Shown here one piece after another: positions 26,316 through 34,391 of a stretch of DNA of 64,000 nucleotides (positions are counted from its first letter, which is position 1; each line of letters starts with the position of its first letter). The translations under genes and the position numbers were made by a program. The DNA is from Oscillospiraceae bacterium. Its GTDB lineage: Bacteria; Bacillota; Clostridia; Oscillospirales; Oscillospiraceae. The notes beneath the pieces were generated by a model. That model was given only the letters and a program-made list of their open reading frames with translations. It ran no database searches and was not told the DNA's origin. The stretch is taken from the NCBI GenBank assembly GCA_017508045.1, contig JAFVZT010000028.1, positions 22,666 to 86,665 of the forward strand, given 5' to 3'.

Positions 26316-27710
26316 ATGAAAATTATTGTTGCATCTTTTCAATGTGAATCCAATACAAGAGCAAGCCTGCATCCGGGAAAAAGTGATTTCGAATATTTTT
26401 CCGGGGAGGATATCTATAAAAAATTGGTGGTTAAGGATATCTTTGCCCGGAACGGATTTGAAGTCATTCCTTCGATTTATGCAAATGCGCTCCCCTCCGC
26501 TACAGTGGAACGGGATGTTTATGAATTTTATAAGGAGCAAATTCTCGACACAGTCCGGGCGCATCGGGATGCGGCGGGTATTTATCTGTATGTCCACGGC
26601 AGTATGGAGGTTGATGGCATCGGCAGTGGCGAACTGCAGCTTGTCAAAGAAATTCGGCAGCTTGTCAGCCGGGATTGTCTGATTGCCTTTACAATGGACC
26701 TGCATGCCAATATCACAGATGAGCTGGGGCAGTATGTAGATATTATTTGCGGATATAAGACAGCGCCCCATATCGACCAGGATGAAAGTCAGCGCCGGGC
26801 AGCTACAGCATTGGCGTATTGCTTGAAAAACGGCATAAAGCCGCACACCTATGTCCAGAAAATCCCGATGCTGGTCAAAGGTGATACAATGCTGACCCAG
26901 TTAGAACCGCTGCGTTCCTTGGAAGCAGAAACAGCACAGCTGGAGCAGCAAGAGGATATTTTCGGTGCCAACCTGTTTTTCGGGCATTGCTGGATCGATG
27001 CGCCCAATACCAGTGCATCTGCAGTTGTCAGTGCAGCAGATGCCCAAACAGCAAAGCAGTGGGCGCAAACGCTTGCCAATAAGCTTTGGGCCACAAGAAA
27101 GGAATACCGATTCCGGATCGAAGCGGAGCTTCCTGAGGAATGTGTACGACGGGCTTTGCAGGGAAATGAAAAGCGCATTTTCATTACGGACAGCGGCGAC
27201 AACACAACTGCCGGTGCAGAGGGAAATACCCAGGAGCTCCTCAAGCTTTTCTTGCAGGCAGAGCCAAATAAGAAAACCTGCGTAGCAGGTATCACAGATT
27301 TTGATACGGTGGATTCTCTTTGGGACCAACCGGACGGAGCATTCGTTACTGTCCCCGGCCTGGGGCAGAAAGGTATCATTAAGACCCACGGTGAAATTTT
27401 AGGCTGGGCAAAGGAAATCATCGGCAGATGCCTTACCATTACTTTTGGAAATGTAGATGCAATTTTCACCGAAAAAAGAAGCGGCTTTATTGAAAAAGGA
27501 AATTTCGATAAGGCAAATGTGGATTTGCTTGGTTATGAAATTGTGGTGGTGAAGCTGGGATATTTGTTTGAAGAACTCAAGCCCTATGCTGACAGAGAAC
27601 TGTTTGCACTGACCGATGGCGCCAGTTGCGTGGAGCTTTCCCGGTTAAATCTAAAAAATATTGTACGTCCGATGTATCCTCTTGAGGATTTTGATTGGGC
27701 TGCAAAATAA
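26316..27710 (+). CDS. M81 family metallopeptidase-like protein (MlrC-like)
   Basis: The 464-residue protein matches the M81/MlrC family throughout. The N-terminal domain has FQCESNTRASL, HGSMEVDGIGSGE (about residue 94), the probable zinc motif DLHANIT (128-134) and GYKTAPHIDQDE (147-157). The C-terminal domain has DSGDNTTAGAEGN (292-304). MlrC acts last in microcystin degradation, cleaving a linear peptide product, but most family members sit in catabolic operons with unknown substrates. A gggaggtg site precedes the ATG. It is the first gene of a plus-strand unit with a creatinase-like gene, an ASRT gene and an MFS carrier, suggesting breakdown of an imported amide- or peptide-like compound. 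Confidence 0.88.
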   Translation: MKIIVASFQCESNTRASLHPGKSDFEYFSGEDIYKKLVVKDIFARNGFEVIPSIYANALPSATVERDVYEFYKEQILDTVRAHRDAAGIYLYVHGSMEVDGIGSGELQLVKEIRQLVSRDCLIAFTMDLHANITDELGQYVDIICGYKTAPHIDQDESQRRAATALAYCLKNGIKPHTYVQKIPMLVKGDTMLTQLEPLRSLEAETAQLEQQEDIFGANLFFGHCWIDAPNTSASAVVSAADAQTAKQWAQTLANKLWATRKEYRFRIEAELPEECVRRALQGNEKRIFITDSGDNTTAGAEGNTQELLKLFLQAEPNKKTCVAGITDFDTVDSLWDQPDGAFVTVPGLGQKGIIKTHGEILGWAKEIIGRCLTITFGNVDAIFTEKRSGFIEKGNFDKANVDLLGYEIVVVKLGYLFEELKPYADRELFALTDGASCVELSRLNLKNIVRPMYPLEDFDWAAK

Positions 27711-27731
27711 AACAATAAGGAGTATATCATT

Positions 27732-28910
27732 ATGGCTTATTACAACGAGCAGGAAACCAAAAACAGAATTCAGAAGGTTGTAACTCTTTTAAATGAAAAG
27801 GATGCGGATATTGCGGTCATCTATTTTGATGAGCTCAATATTGCCAACGGCTGGTATTTGACCGGTTGGTGCGGTCAGTTTGAGAAAGGTGCGGTTTTGG
27901 TCGGCAGAGACGGCACAACAATGTTGCTGGGCGGTCCCGAGAGTGAACCTTTTGCAAAACAGTCTTCTGCCATCAGCGACACGCGCTGCTTCAAAGTATT
28001 TATGGTTCCGGATGAGGAATATCCCCTTGCTACCATCATTGGCTTCCCGGAGCTGTTTGCTGAGCTTAATCAGAAATTCCCCGTCAAAAAGGTTGCCCTT
28101 GTTGGTACCACCGATATGCCCTATGCAGTACATCAGGACCTGGTTGCCGGCTTCAGCGGCTGTGAAATCATTGACCTGACCGAGGAGTATCTGAAGTTCC
28201 GCTATGTAAAGAGCGATTGGGAAGTGGAACAGGCCAGAAAGGCAACCATGCTTTGTCACGATGCCTATAAGGCAATGGCCGCCAAGGTTAAAGCCGGTGC
28301 AAAGGAATATGAAGTGGCCGCAGCCGGTGAGGCTGTTTGCCGCGCCAACGGTGCCAACAGCTTTGCTTACCAGACCATCGTTGGCAGCGGTGTGCGTTCC
28401 AACGCGGTCGTTCCCACAGCTACCGATAAGGTAATGGAAAATGGCGAAATGGTTATGCTTGGCATTGCGCCCCGCATCAACGGTTATGCCGGTACTTTCG
28501 GTCATACTGTTCCTGTTAGCGGAGAGTACACTCCGGATCAGAAGAAGTGCCTGACCGATATGATCGAAGTAATGCAGGTGGTCAAAGGTATGCTGAAGAT
28601 CGGCAATACCGGCAGACAGATCGATGCAGAAGGCCGGAAGCTGTATGATAAAGGCGGTTACTTAAAGTACATTGTTTGTCCTTTTGCACACACTATGGGT
28701 CTTATGGAAGCGGAAGCTCCTTTCTTCGGCCCCAACAGTGATGACGTCCTGGAGAAAAATATGATCGTTAATGTGGACGTGTCCTTCTTTGGTCATCCCA
28801 CACTGAATGGTCTGCGTGTGGAAACCTGCTATGTGATCACAGAAAACGGCGCTGAGCCCCTGTGCCCTGCGTTTGAAAAAGAATTGTTTGACTACGTGCA
28901 AAATCACTAA
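27732..28910 (+). CDS. Creatinase/prolidase (M24) fold protein with degenerate metal site
   Basis: The 392-residue protein has the two-domain layout of prolidases and creatinase: an N-terminal domain (residues 1-155) and a pita-bread domain (about 160-392) with EVEQARKATMLCHDAYKAM, SFAYQTIVGSGVRSN and VETCYVITENGAEPL. Of the five metal ligands of M24 peptidases, both aspartates are missing (positions near 244 and 255, MLGIAPRINGYAGTFGH) and the first glutamate is Asp349. His320 and Glu364 remain. This is the creatinase-like condition, so a metal-independent C-N hydrolase is more likely than a peptidase. It follows the M81 gene by 21 bp. Confidence 0.88.
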   Translation: MAYYNEQETKNRIQKVVTLLNEKDADIAVIYFDELNIANGWYLTGWCGQFEKGAVLVGRDGTTMLLGGPESEPFAKQSSAISDTRCFKVFMVPDEEYPLATIIGFPELFAELNQKFPVKKVALVGTTDMPYAVHQDLVAGFSGCEIIDLTEEYLKFRYVKSDWEVEQARKATMLCHDAYKAMAAKVKAGAKEYEVAAAGEAVCRANGANSFAYQTIVGSGVRSNAVVPTATDKVMENGEMVMLGIAPRINGYAGTFGHTVPVSGEYTPDQKKCLTDMIEVMQVVKGMLKIGNTGRQIDAEGRKLYDKGGYLKYIVCPFAHTMGLMEAEAPFFGPNSDDVLEKNMIVNVDVSFFGHPTLNGLRVETCYVITENGAEPLCPAFEKELFDYVQNH

Positions 28911-28923
28911 GGAGGAAATAAAT

Positions 28924-29286
28924 ATGTACGGTAAAAAGAATTGGGTATTTTGTGACGGCGATCTGCCTCCTTCCGGCAACAATCCGAATTTCCCCGGCCA
29001 TGAGGCTTTAATGATCACCAACGTTTCTGATGTGGATGCCAACATCCGTATTAAGATCCTCTTTGTGGATCAGCCCCCTTATGATAAAATCACAATGGAG
29101 CTGAAGGCAGAGCGCACCTGCTGTCTGCGTTTGGATGGCCCCATTGGCAATGAAGGATATCAGATTCCTTTTGGTCAGTACGCGATCCACGTGATCTCCG
29201 ATGTGCCGGTGGTCGCTTGCTTCGGCAGATTGGATGTGCGTCAGGATAATATGGCATATTACAGTCCGGCAGGCTACGGCTTCTAA
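28924..29286 (+). CDS. ASRT family protein (Anabaena sensory rhodopsin transducer-like)
   Basis: The 120-residue protein shows the ASRT/PF07100 pattern from end to end: NWVFCDGDLPPSGN at the start, GHEALMITNVSDVDANIRIK, the DQPPYDKITMELKAERTCCL strand pair, and DVPVVACFGRLDVRQ near the end. ASRT is a small tetrameric beta-sandwich protein first found as the soluble partner of a cyanobacterial sensory rhodopsin. Relatives occur in many bacteria without rhodopsin and are suspected to bind a small ligand. No rhodopsin gene is present here. The start ATG follows an aaggagg site, 13 bp after the M24 gene, so it is part of the catabolic operon. Confidence 0.85.
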   Translation: MYGKKNWVFCDGDLPPSGNNPNFPGHEALMITNVSDVDANIRIKILFVDQPPYDKITMELKAERTCCLRLDGPIGNEGYQIPFGQYAIHVISDVPVVACFGRLDVRQDNMAYYSPAGYGF

Positions 29287-29291
29287 AAACC

Positions 29292-29319
29292 TTGACATTG
29301 CGAAAATGTATGGTATAAT
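29292..29319 (+). promoter_or_regulatory. Consensus promoter between ASRT and MFS genes
   Basis: TTGACA (29292-29297), a 16-bp spacer and TATAAT (29314-29319), the latter preceded by TGG, form one of the best SigA-type promoters in the window. It begins 5 bp after the ASRT stop. Confidence 0.85.
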
Positions 29320-29325
29320 GGGATA

Positions 29326-29523
29326 ACTTAAAAAATGAAGGTATGCCTTATTTTAAAGTTAACCAAGTGCGAATTTGCCGACATGCTTCTGGCGGACATT
29401 ACCCCGTTATAAGTTAGAATGGATGTATGCTCCGCTAATTAAAGAAGCTTGACACCGTTGCAAAACAGGTTGCGTATAAAACACATTGGCTGGCTCCAAA
29501 AGGAAAAGGCCAATGTGTTTTTT
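29326..29523 (+). promoter_or_regulatory. Terminator-ended leader or small RNA of unknown type
   Basis: Downstream of the promoter lie about 150 nt with local pairing: AATGAAGG/CCTTATT around 29333-29355 and TAACTTA (from about 29324) with TAAGTTA (from about 29411). These are followed by a perfect 13-bp stem (29478-29490 with 29509-29521) that runs into six or more T. The MFS gene starts about 80 bp later. This is the arrangement of an attenuated leader or of a short terminated RNA. It matches no riboswitch class I can recognise. Confidence 0.55.
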
Positions 29524-29604
29524 GCGGCCGAATGTACTGTTCATAGCCAGCCTGGGTAACGACTGTTATGTTGACGCCACAGAAAAAAGGAAGGATAAGG
29601 GTTC

Positions 29605-30870
29605 ATGAAAACACTTGTACGGAAGCATTATCACTGGCTTGTTGCCGCAATCATATTCTGCGAGATGTTTGTATACGGAGGCATCGTCACCAGCATCAGT
29701 ATTTATACCATTCCGATTACGGAAGGACTTTCTGTTGACCGCGGTCCGTTTACACTCACGGAAATACCCTACGGTGTGCTTTCTTTCATAAGCGCAATGG
29801 GTACGGGATGGCTGTTGCGCAAATTCGGCTATAAAACGCTTACAATCGGTTCCCTTATGCTTACCTCCGCAGGCTTGATGATAATGGGTGTTTCGCCGGA
29901 TTTGGTGGGACAAGGTATCGGCCGTGGTTTAATCGGTCTTGGTTACGGTGCGTGTTTTACTGCAGGCTGCGTATGGATTATCAAACAATGGTTTCATGGT
30001 CGGCAGGGCCTGGTTGTGGGTGCGGTTTCTATGGCGTCCGGTTTTGGCGGCAGCGCGATGTCATTCGTATTTTCCCGGGTGATTGTGAAATTTGGCTGGC
30101 GCACAGCACTATTAATTGAGGGCACTTTACCCATTGCGATTGCTTTTCTGTACCTGTTAATCTATAATGCTCCGGAAAAAATAGGACTGTTGCCTTACGG
30201 AAAAATGGAAAAGGTAACGAAGAAAATGCGGCAAGAGAGCAACTGGGAAGGCTTTTCAATGAAAGAGCAATACCGAAACCCGTTGCTGTATATTATGTGC
30301 GCAGCAACACTGCTGAGTGCGATGTGCGTTTATGCAACGCATACTGTACTGAACCCCCATTTTCAAGATAACGGCTATTCTCAAACGGCAGCAGCAAGCT
30401 ACAGCAGTATGCTTATGCTGATTGTTGCTTTTGTAAAATTGTTGTTAGGCTGGATAAGCGATCGCTACGGTGCAAAGCTGGTAGCGCTAATGTGCTTGGG
30501 ATGTGCGGCTGTTGGCCAATGGATGCTGTCTGATGTGTCAAACCCCGTATTGTCTTACATAGGTGTTGGCTTGTTTGCTGTTGGCCTCTGCTTGACATCA
30601 ATTGCGATTCCTCTTATCGCATTTCCATTATTTGGATATTGGGGAAGCGCAGAGGTGAACGGTATTGTTGTGGGAATGGCTTCACTGGCACACTTGATCA
30701 CTGCACCGATTTGTAATTTTATATTTGACTATATTGGAAGCTATAGCCCGTCTTTTAGGGTTGCCGCAATATTAGAGGTCTGTCTTATTCCTGTATATTT
30801 AATTATGTTCGCTATGGCAGACAAACAAAGAAAAAAAGAATTAGACAGAAAAAACATCGGCTGCCCCTAA
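29605..30870 (+). CDS. MFS transporter
   Basis: The 421-residue protein has 12 predicted membrane segments in two six-helix halves. The first cytoplasmic loop motif region is GWLLRKFGYKTLTIGSLMLT, and the second half has the matching LLLGWISDRYGAKLVALMCL. The overall look is that of the oxalate/formate antiporter-like group of MFS carriers for small organic acids. It ends the catabolic cluster and probably brings the substrate in or a product out. An aaggataagg site precedes the ATG. Confidence 0.88.
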   Translation: MKTLVRKHYHWLVAAIIFCEMFVYGGIVTSISIYTIPITEGLSVDRGPFTLTEIPYGVLSFISAMGTGWLLRKFGYKTLTIGSLMLTSAGLMIMGVSPDLVGQGIGRGLIGLGYGACFTAGCVWIIKQWFHGRQGLVVGAVSMASGFGGSAMSFVFSRVIVKFGWRTALLIEGTLPIAIAFLYLLIYNAPEKIGLLPYGKMEKVTKKMRQESNWEGFSMKEQYRNPLLYIMCAATLLSAMCVYATHTVLNPHFQDNGYSQTAAASYSSMLMLIVAFVKLLLGWISDRYGAKLVALMCLGCAAVGQWMLSDVSNPVLSYIGVGLFAVGLCLTSIAIPLIAFPLFGYWGSAEVNGIVVGMASLAHLITAPICNFIFDYIGSYSPSFRVAAILEVCLIPVYLIMFAMADKQRKKELDRKNIGCP

Positions 30871-30896
30871 TAGGGGTGGCCGATGTGCCTTTTTTC
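30854..30896 (+). terminator. Terminator after the MFS gene
   Basis: A 15-bp stem (30854-30868 with 30872-30886) is followed by CC and a T run. It closes the catabolic cluster. Confidence 0.9.
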
Positions 30897-30975
30897 TTTA
30901 CGAATAAGCTGACTGCAGAATTTATCGAATCCAAGGCCGTTGCGATAGCAGGAAACCGGCGGAAAGCAGCTTCCG

Positions 30976-31218
30976 TTATGCATCATACTTGATTATATCG
31001 GAGATTTCGCAGTTTAAAATATAGCAGAATCGAGCCAGTACATCAGAATCAATTCTCTCCACTGTGCCGGAACACCATTTTTCCACCACCTCAAACCGGG
31101 TGTCAGCCAGCTTGGCAAGGCGGTAGCGGGTAATCCCTCTTTCTTCAATTAGCTGCTTCAAGTGAATGGAAACATTTCCGTAGGAGCTTAAGTTTACAAC
31201 ACTGCGAAGGTCTTTCAT
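30976..31218 (-). CDS. Small helix-turn-helix (Cro/C1-type) regulator
   Basis: The 80-residue protein is a stand-alone HTH domain: VSIHLKQLIEERGITRYRLA, ADTRFEVVEKWCSGTVERID and FCYILNCEISDIIKYDA, the phage-repressor-like pattern ending in the usual SDIIKY. The ATG at 31218 has only a weak site (ggtgat); the frame extends 15 codons further. It is divergent from the leucine-rich-repeat lipoprotein, and a perfect palindrome lies over that gene's -10 box, so it may repress it and itself. Confidence 0.85.
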   Translation of the reverse strand: MKDLRSVVNLSSYGNVSIHLKQLIEERGITRYRLAKLADTRFEVVEKWCSGTVERIDSDVLARFCYILNCEISDIIKYDA

Positions 31219-31256
31219 AATTATCACCGTAAATATTTTACCCAAGGAATTACATA

Positions 31257-31295
31257 TTGACAATTACGATAAAAACCGATACTATGTATATAGTA
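31257..31295 (+). promoter_or_regulatory. Promoter of the LRR lipoprotein gene with overlapping palindrome
   Basis: TTGACA (31257-31262), a 17-bp spacer and TACTAT (31280-31285) form the promoter. The -10 box is the left arm of a perfect palindrome TACTAT-GTAT-ATAGTA (31280-31295), a likely binding site for the divergent HTH regulator. Confidence 0.65.
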
Positions 31296-31372
31296 TTATG
31301 TTAGGGCATTTTATCTTGCCACACAGAACTTTTTGTGCTATGCTAATAAAAAAGCGACAGGAGAGGGTTTTT

Positions 31373-33634
31373 ATGAAAAAGGTTTTTGCATTTGCTATGT
31401 CAGTCCTTATTGTGTTTGCCTTATGCAGTTGCGGCATCACAACGAGTGCTTCCGAAAATAAGGACGCTGATTCTAACCAGTCCGGTAATATCTCCTCCAA
31501 CAAGAATCAGACCTTGGAAGATAAAACAACCTCTGAAGATGCCAAGGACTGTTCCCATTTGTGGTCACAATGGGAAGAAAAAACGAAGGCCACCTGTCAG
31601 ATTGCCGGCATTAAGGAACGGGTCTGCCAAAACTGTAACGCCACCGAAAGCGAAACCGTCAAAGCAACCGACCACACAGAAAGTGACTGGATTGTAGAAA
31701 AGGAAGCCAAGGTTGGGCAAGACGGCCTGAAATATAAAAAGTGCACCCACTGCGGCAAACGGATGCAGGAGGAAACGCTCCCTGCTCTCAAGGAAGACCA
31801 CCGCCATGCAGTTGCCCAATGGGTTGTCACCAAGTCCCCCGACTGTACAAATAACGGCTCTCAAAACGGCATTTGCGCCTGCGGTCAGGTACTGGAAACC
31901 AAGGTCATTTCCAAGCTGGGCCATTCTCCTGTGACAGACAAGAGCGTTGCCGCCACCTGTACCGCAAGCGGCCTGACGGACGGCAGCCACTGCTCTGTCT
32001 GCAGCACAGTGCTTACCGCCCAAGAAGTTGTCACTGCCCAAGGCCACAGCTTATCCTTCAAAACGGTTGCCGCCAACGGCGGCAAAGAGGCACATAAGCT
32101 TTATTCCTGCGCAAACTGTACCTACTCTTATGAAGAAGTTATCGATTCCACGGCGGTGCTTAAATTCCTTAGCAACAACGACGGCACCTGCAGGGTGACA
32201 GGAACTACAGACAAAACCGTCACAACCCTTATCATTCCGGAAAAGAGTCCAGCCGGCGATACAGTGGTTGCCATCGGCGGCGAAGCCTTTAAAAACTGCG
32301 ACGCCCTTGAAGCTGTGGTGCTTCCGGACACCGTTGTAAAAATTTTCTACGATGCGTTTTACAGCTGCGACAAGCTAAAAACCGTTGTTTTCCCCAAAAA
32401 CGGCGCGCAAAACCTTGAACTAAATTATCAATGCTTTGCTTTTTGCGGCTTTGAGGAGCTTGATCTGACAAATGTAACGATGGAAACCGTTGGACAGCAT
32501 GCTTTTTACGGCTGTAAGAGTCTGAAAACTGTAAAGCTGGGGGCGGTTACAACCATTGATAACTTTGCCTTTGCCGAATGCTCCGAGCTGGTTTCTTTGA
32601 TCCACGCGGGCAATCTGGTCACCATCGGCGAGCGCTCCTTTGACGGCTGCAAGAAGCTGACCGAGCTTCGGGGAAAGAACTCCCAGCACAATCTGGACAC
32701 CGTTCTGCAGTTTTCTTACCACTCCTTCTACGGCTCCGGTATTCGGGACATTGTTTTCAACAAAAATCTCAAAGGCACAAATAATGCCTTCGAGGGCTGT
32801 AAAAATCTGGGAACGGTGGATTTTTCCCAGGTCAGCTCAAAATTTGCATCCTTTTTCGGGTCTAAGATCGAGAAGCTCATTTTCCCCAGTTCTTTGTCAA
32901 GAATTCCCGACAACTGTTTCCGCAACGCTACCATAGATTCCCTTGTGCTGCCCAGTTCGGTTACAGAAATCGGAAACGGCGCTTTTGCGGAAGCAAGGAT
33001 TGGCAAGCTCACCTTTGGCTCCGGGTTGACCCGTATTGGCGCAAACGCCTTCAACGGCACACAGGCTACCTATGATTTTTCCCGGGTGACCCGCCCTCTC
33101 ACCATTGATTATGAGGCCTTTGCCAACAATGATTTTACATCATTTGCCTTCCCTGAATCCACAGTTTTCATTGGTGCAGGCGCGCTGATGGGCTGCAATA
33201 AGCTGCAGATTTTGTCCATTCCCTTCATTGGTGAGGATGCGGAGGCCGGCAACGCGTCCACCCATTGTTTCGCATGGCTTTTCGGCAGGGATGTGAACTG
33301 CTGGGATCAAACCTCGGTGGTGCCGACTACGCTGAAAACCGTAATTCTCCACGGAGAAAATCCGGATGTCAGAGCCTTTATGGGTGTAAAAATAACTGCC
33401 CTTGTGGTGGGTAAGGATATTACTGCCATCGGCAACGAGAATTTTAACTCCAGCAGCAGCCTGACCCGGGTGTACTACGAAGGCACGCAGCAGGAGTGGA
33501 ATGCAATCACAAAAGGCACTTACGATAACCAAAAGCTTTCCTCTGCTGATAAGTATTTCTATTCTGAAACGCAGCCACCAACGGAAGGCAACTTCTGGCA
33601 TTACGACGCAAACGGCGCCATTACCCTTTGGTAA
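31373..33634 (+). CDS. Leucine-rich-repeat surface lipoprotein (BspA-type)
   Basis: The 753-residue protein begins with a lipoprotein signal (MKKVFAFAMSVLIVFALCSC). Residues 60-260 hold three to four copies of a short cysteine module seen in clostridial surface proteins: ATCQIAGIKERVCQNCNATE, KYKKCTHCGKRMQEETLPAL, NGICACGQVLETKVISKLGH. The rest is a BspA-type LRR_5 array (FKNCDALEAVVLPDTVVKIF, FYGCKSLKTVKLGAVTTIDN). Such proteins mediate binding to hosts or other bacteria. The ATG follows a ggagaggg site; an upstream ATG at 31298 would disrupt the signal peptide. Confidence 0.9.
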   Translation: MKKVFAFAMSVLIVFALCSCGITTSASENKDADSNQSGNISSNKNQTLEDKTTSEDAKDCSHLWSQWEEKTKATCQIAGIKERVCQNCNATESETVKATDHTESDWIVEKEAKVGQDGLKYKKCTHCGKRMQEETLPALKEDHRHAVAQWVVTKSPDCTNNGSQNGICACGQVLETKVISKLGHSPVTDKSVAATCTASGLTDGSHCSVCSTVLTAQEVVTAQGHSLSFKTVAANGGKEAHKLYSCANCTYSYEEVIDSTAVLKFLSNNDGTCRVTGTTDKTVTTLIIPEKSPAGDTVVAIGGEAFKNCDALEAVVLPDTVVKIFYDAFYSCDKLKTVVFPKNGAQNLELNYQCFAFCGFEELDLTNVTMETVGQHAFYGCKSLKTVKLGAVTTIDNFAFAECSELVSLIHAGNLVTIGERSFDGCKKLTELRGKNSQHNLDTVLQFSYHSFYGSGIRDIVFNKNLKGTNNAFEGCKNLGTVDFSQVSSKFASFFGSKIEKLIFPSSLSRIPDNCFRNATIDSLVLPSSVTEIGNGAFAEARIGKLTFGSGLTRIGANAFNGTQATYDFSRVTRPLTIDYEAFANNDFTSFAFPESTVFIGAGALMGCNKLQILSIPFIGEDAEAGNASTHCFAWLFGRDVNCWDQTSVVPTTLKTVILHGENPDVRAFMGVKITALVVGKDITAIGNENFNSSSSLTRVYYEGTQQEWNAITKGTYDNQKLSSADKYFYSETQPPTEGNFWHYDANGAITLW

Positions 33635-33645
33635 CCAAGCTCACA

Positions 33646-33676
33646 AAAAAACCGGGCGAAAACCGCCCGGTTTTTA
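33646..33676. terminator. Bidirectional terminator after the LRR gene
   Basis: A GC-rich stem (33651-33658 with 33664-33671) is extended by A on the left and T on the right. It lies between convergent genes. Confidence 0.85.
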
Positions 33677-33678
33677 TT

Positions 33679-33861
33679 CTATATAGTTCCATTTGCCAGA
33701 GATGCAACAAGAGAATACATTTCCTTTTCACTGCGGACATTGTGGGACTTGTTCAGAATGTCCTGTTTTTGCTCTTTGGTCAGGTGGGCATAGCGGGTCA
33801 TTGCCGCAGTGTTTTGTGAAAGTGCCAAGCCAAAGCCAATGGGAACTTTGTAGAAATCCAT
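33679..33861 (-). CDS. Small conserved-looking hypothetical protein
   Basis: The 60-residue protein (MDFYKVPIGFGLALSQNTAA ... LTKEQKQDILNKSHNVRSEK) has an aggagaa site seven bases before the ATG and ends right before a terminator. The amphipathic middle part with repeated Lys/Glu spacing looks helical. I believe similar 55-65 residue proteins occur in other Clostridia, but I cannot assign a function. Confidence 0.65.
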   Translation of the reverse strand: MDFYKVPIGFGLALSQNTAAMTRYAHLTKEQKQDILNKSHNVRSEKEMYSLVASLANGTI

Positions 33862-33889
33862 GATTTTTCTCCTTTCGTTTGGGGACAGA

Positions 33890-34008
33890 TTCCTCGGCGC
33901 GCTACGCTAGCTCGGAATGACAGAGGAAGTAGGATAGTCGCTGCAACCACCATTCATCTCTGTCATCCTGAGCGCAGTGCGAAGCACGAAGTCGAAGGAT
34001 CCGTTCTC
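33890..34008. repeat. Dispersed GGATTCCTC / TGTCATCCTGAGCG repeat pair
   Basis: Two facing units are seen: AGATTCCTCGGCGCGCTACG running to CTCGGAATGACAG, and TGTCATCCTGAGCGCAGTGC running to GTCGAAGGATCCG. They are inverted versions of one motif, and a third copy lies at 48432-48482 (TGTCATCCTGAGCGACCCGG ... GAAGGATCCG). This motif is typical of multicopy palindromic repeats in Clostridia. Confidence 0.65.
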
Positions 34009-34011
34009 TTT

Positions 34012-34134
34012 TTATGCGGCGGCGTCCAGCATGTTTTTAATGAAGATGCCATATCCGGTGGTAGGATCGTTAACAAGGACATGGGTTACTGCGCCCACCA
34101 GTTTGCCGTTTTGAATGATGGGGCTACCCGACAT
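34012..34134 (-). pseudogene. Truncated spoIVB 3' fragment, copy 1
   Basis: An intact 40-codon frame from ATG to TAA reads [20 protein letters not shown] and on to MLDAAA. It is nearly identical to the last 40 residues of the full SpoIVB at 36666-37634, starting at the methionine of GMSGSP. The catalytic serine motif is kept, but the PDZ domain and the histidine are absent, so it cannot be an active protease. Upstream of the ATG the sequence departs completely from spoIVB. It is either a relic or a captured mini-gene. Confidence 0.8.
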
Positions 34135-34139
34135 TTCTG

Positions 34140-34330
34140 TGTCAAGTGTGGGACAAAAGAATTTTGTGTTTTTCTGCGGAATTTATGCGTTTTTGCAGGT
34201 AAAAGGCAGGTTTTCACTCACCGCAAATGCAGTCCTTAAGTTGACATAGATGAATTGTCGAAAATACCGCTTTTCAAACATTCTCGATTTTTCGACAAAT
34301 TCTAATATTTGCCGGACCGTCGGTGATTAT
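34140..34330 (-). repeat. Duplicated region upstream of spoIVB fragment, with Spo0A-like boxes (copy 1)
   Basis: This stretch is closely repeated at 36099-36288. Shared blocks are GTCAAGTGTGGGACAAAAGA, TTATGCGTTTTTGCAGG, TAAGTTGACATAGATGAA and ACCGTCGGT. It contains TTGTCGAA (34255-34262) and TTCGACAA (34291-34298), both matching the Spo0A box and inverted to each other, and an ACAAAA-GAA-TTTTGT hairpin. Confidence 0.7.
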
Positions 34331-34336
34331 TGATGA

Positions 34337-34380
34337 GAAAAATCCGTGTGATCTTAAAAAACACACGGATTTTTCTTTTA
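34337..34380. terminator. Terminator after the SPFH gene
   Basis: A 14-bp stem (34337-34350 with 34362-34375) has an A-rich left arm and T-rich right arm, so it works on both strands. It follows the SPFH gene on the minus strand. Confidence 0.85.
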
Positions 34381-34391
34381 CAAGTATGGAC

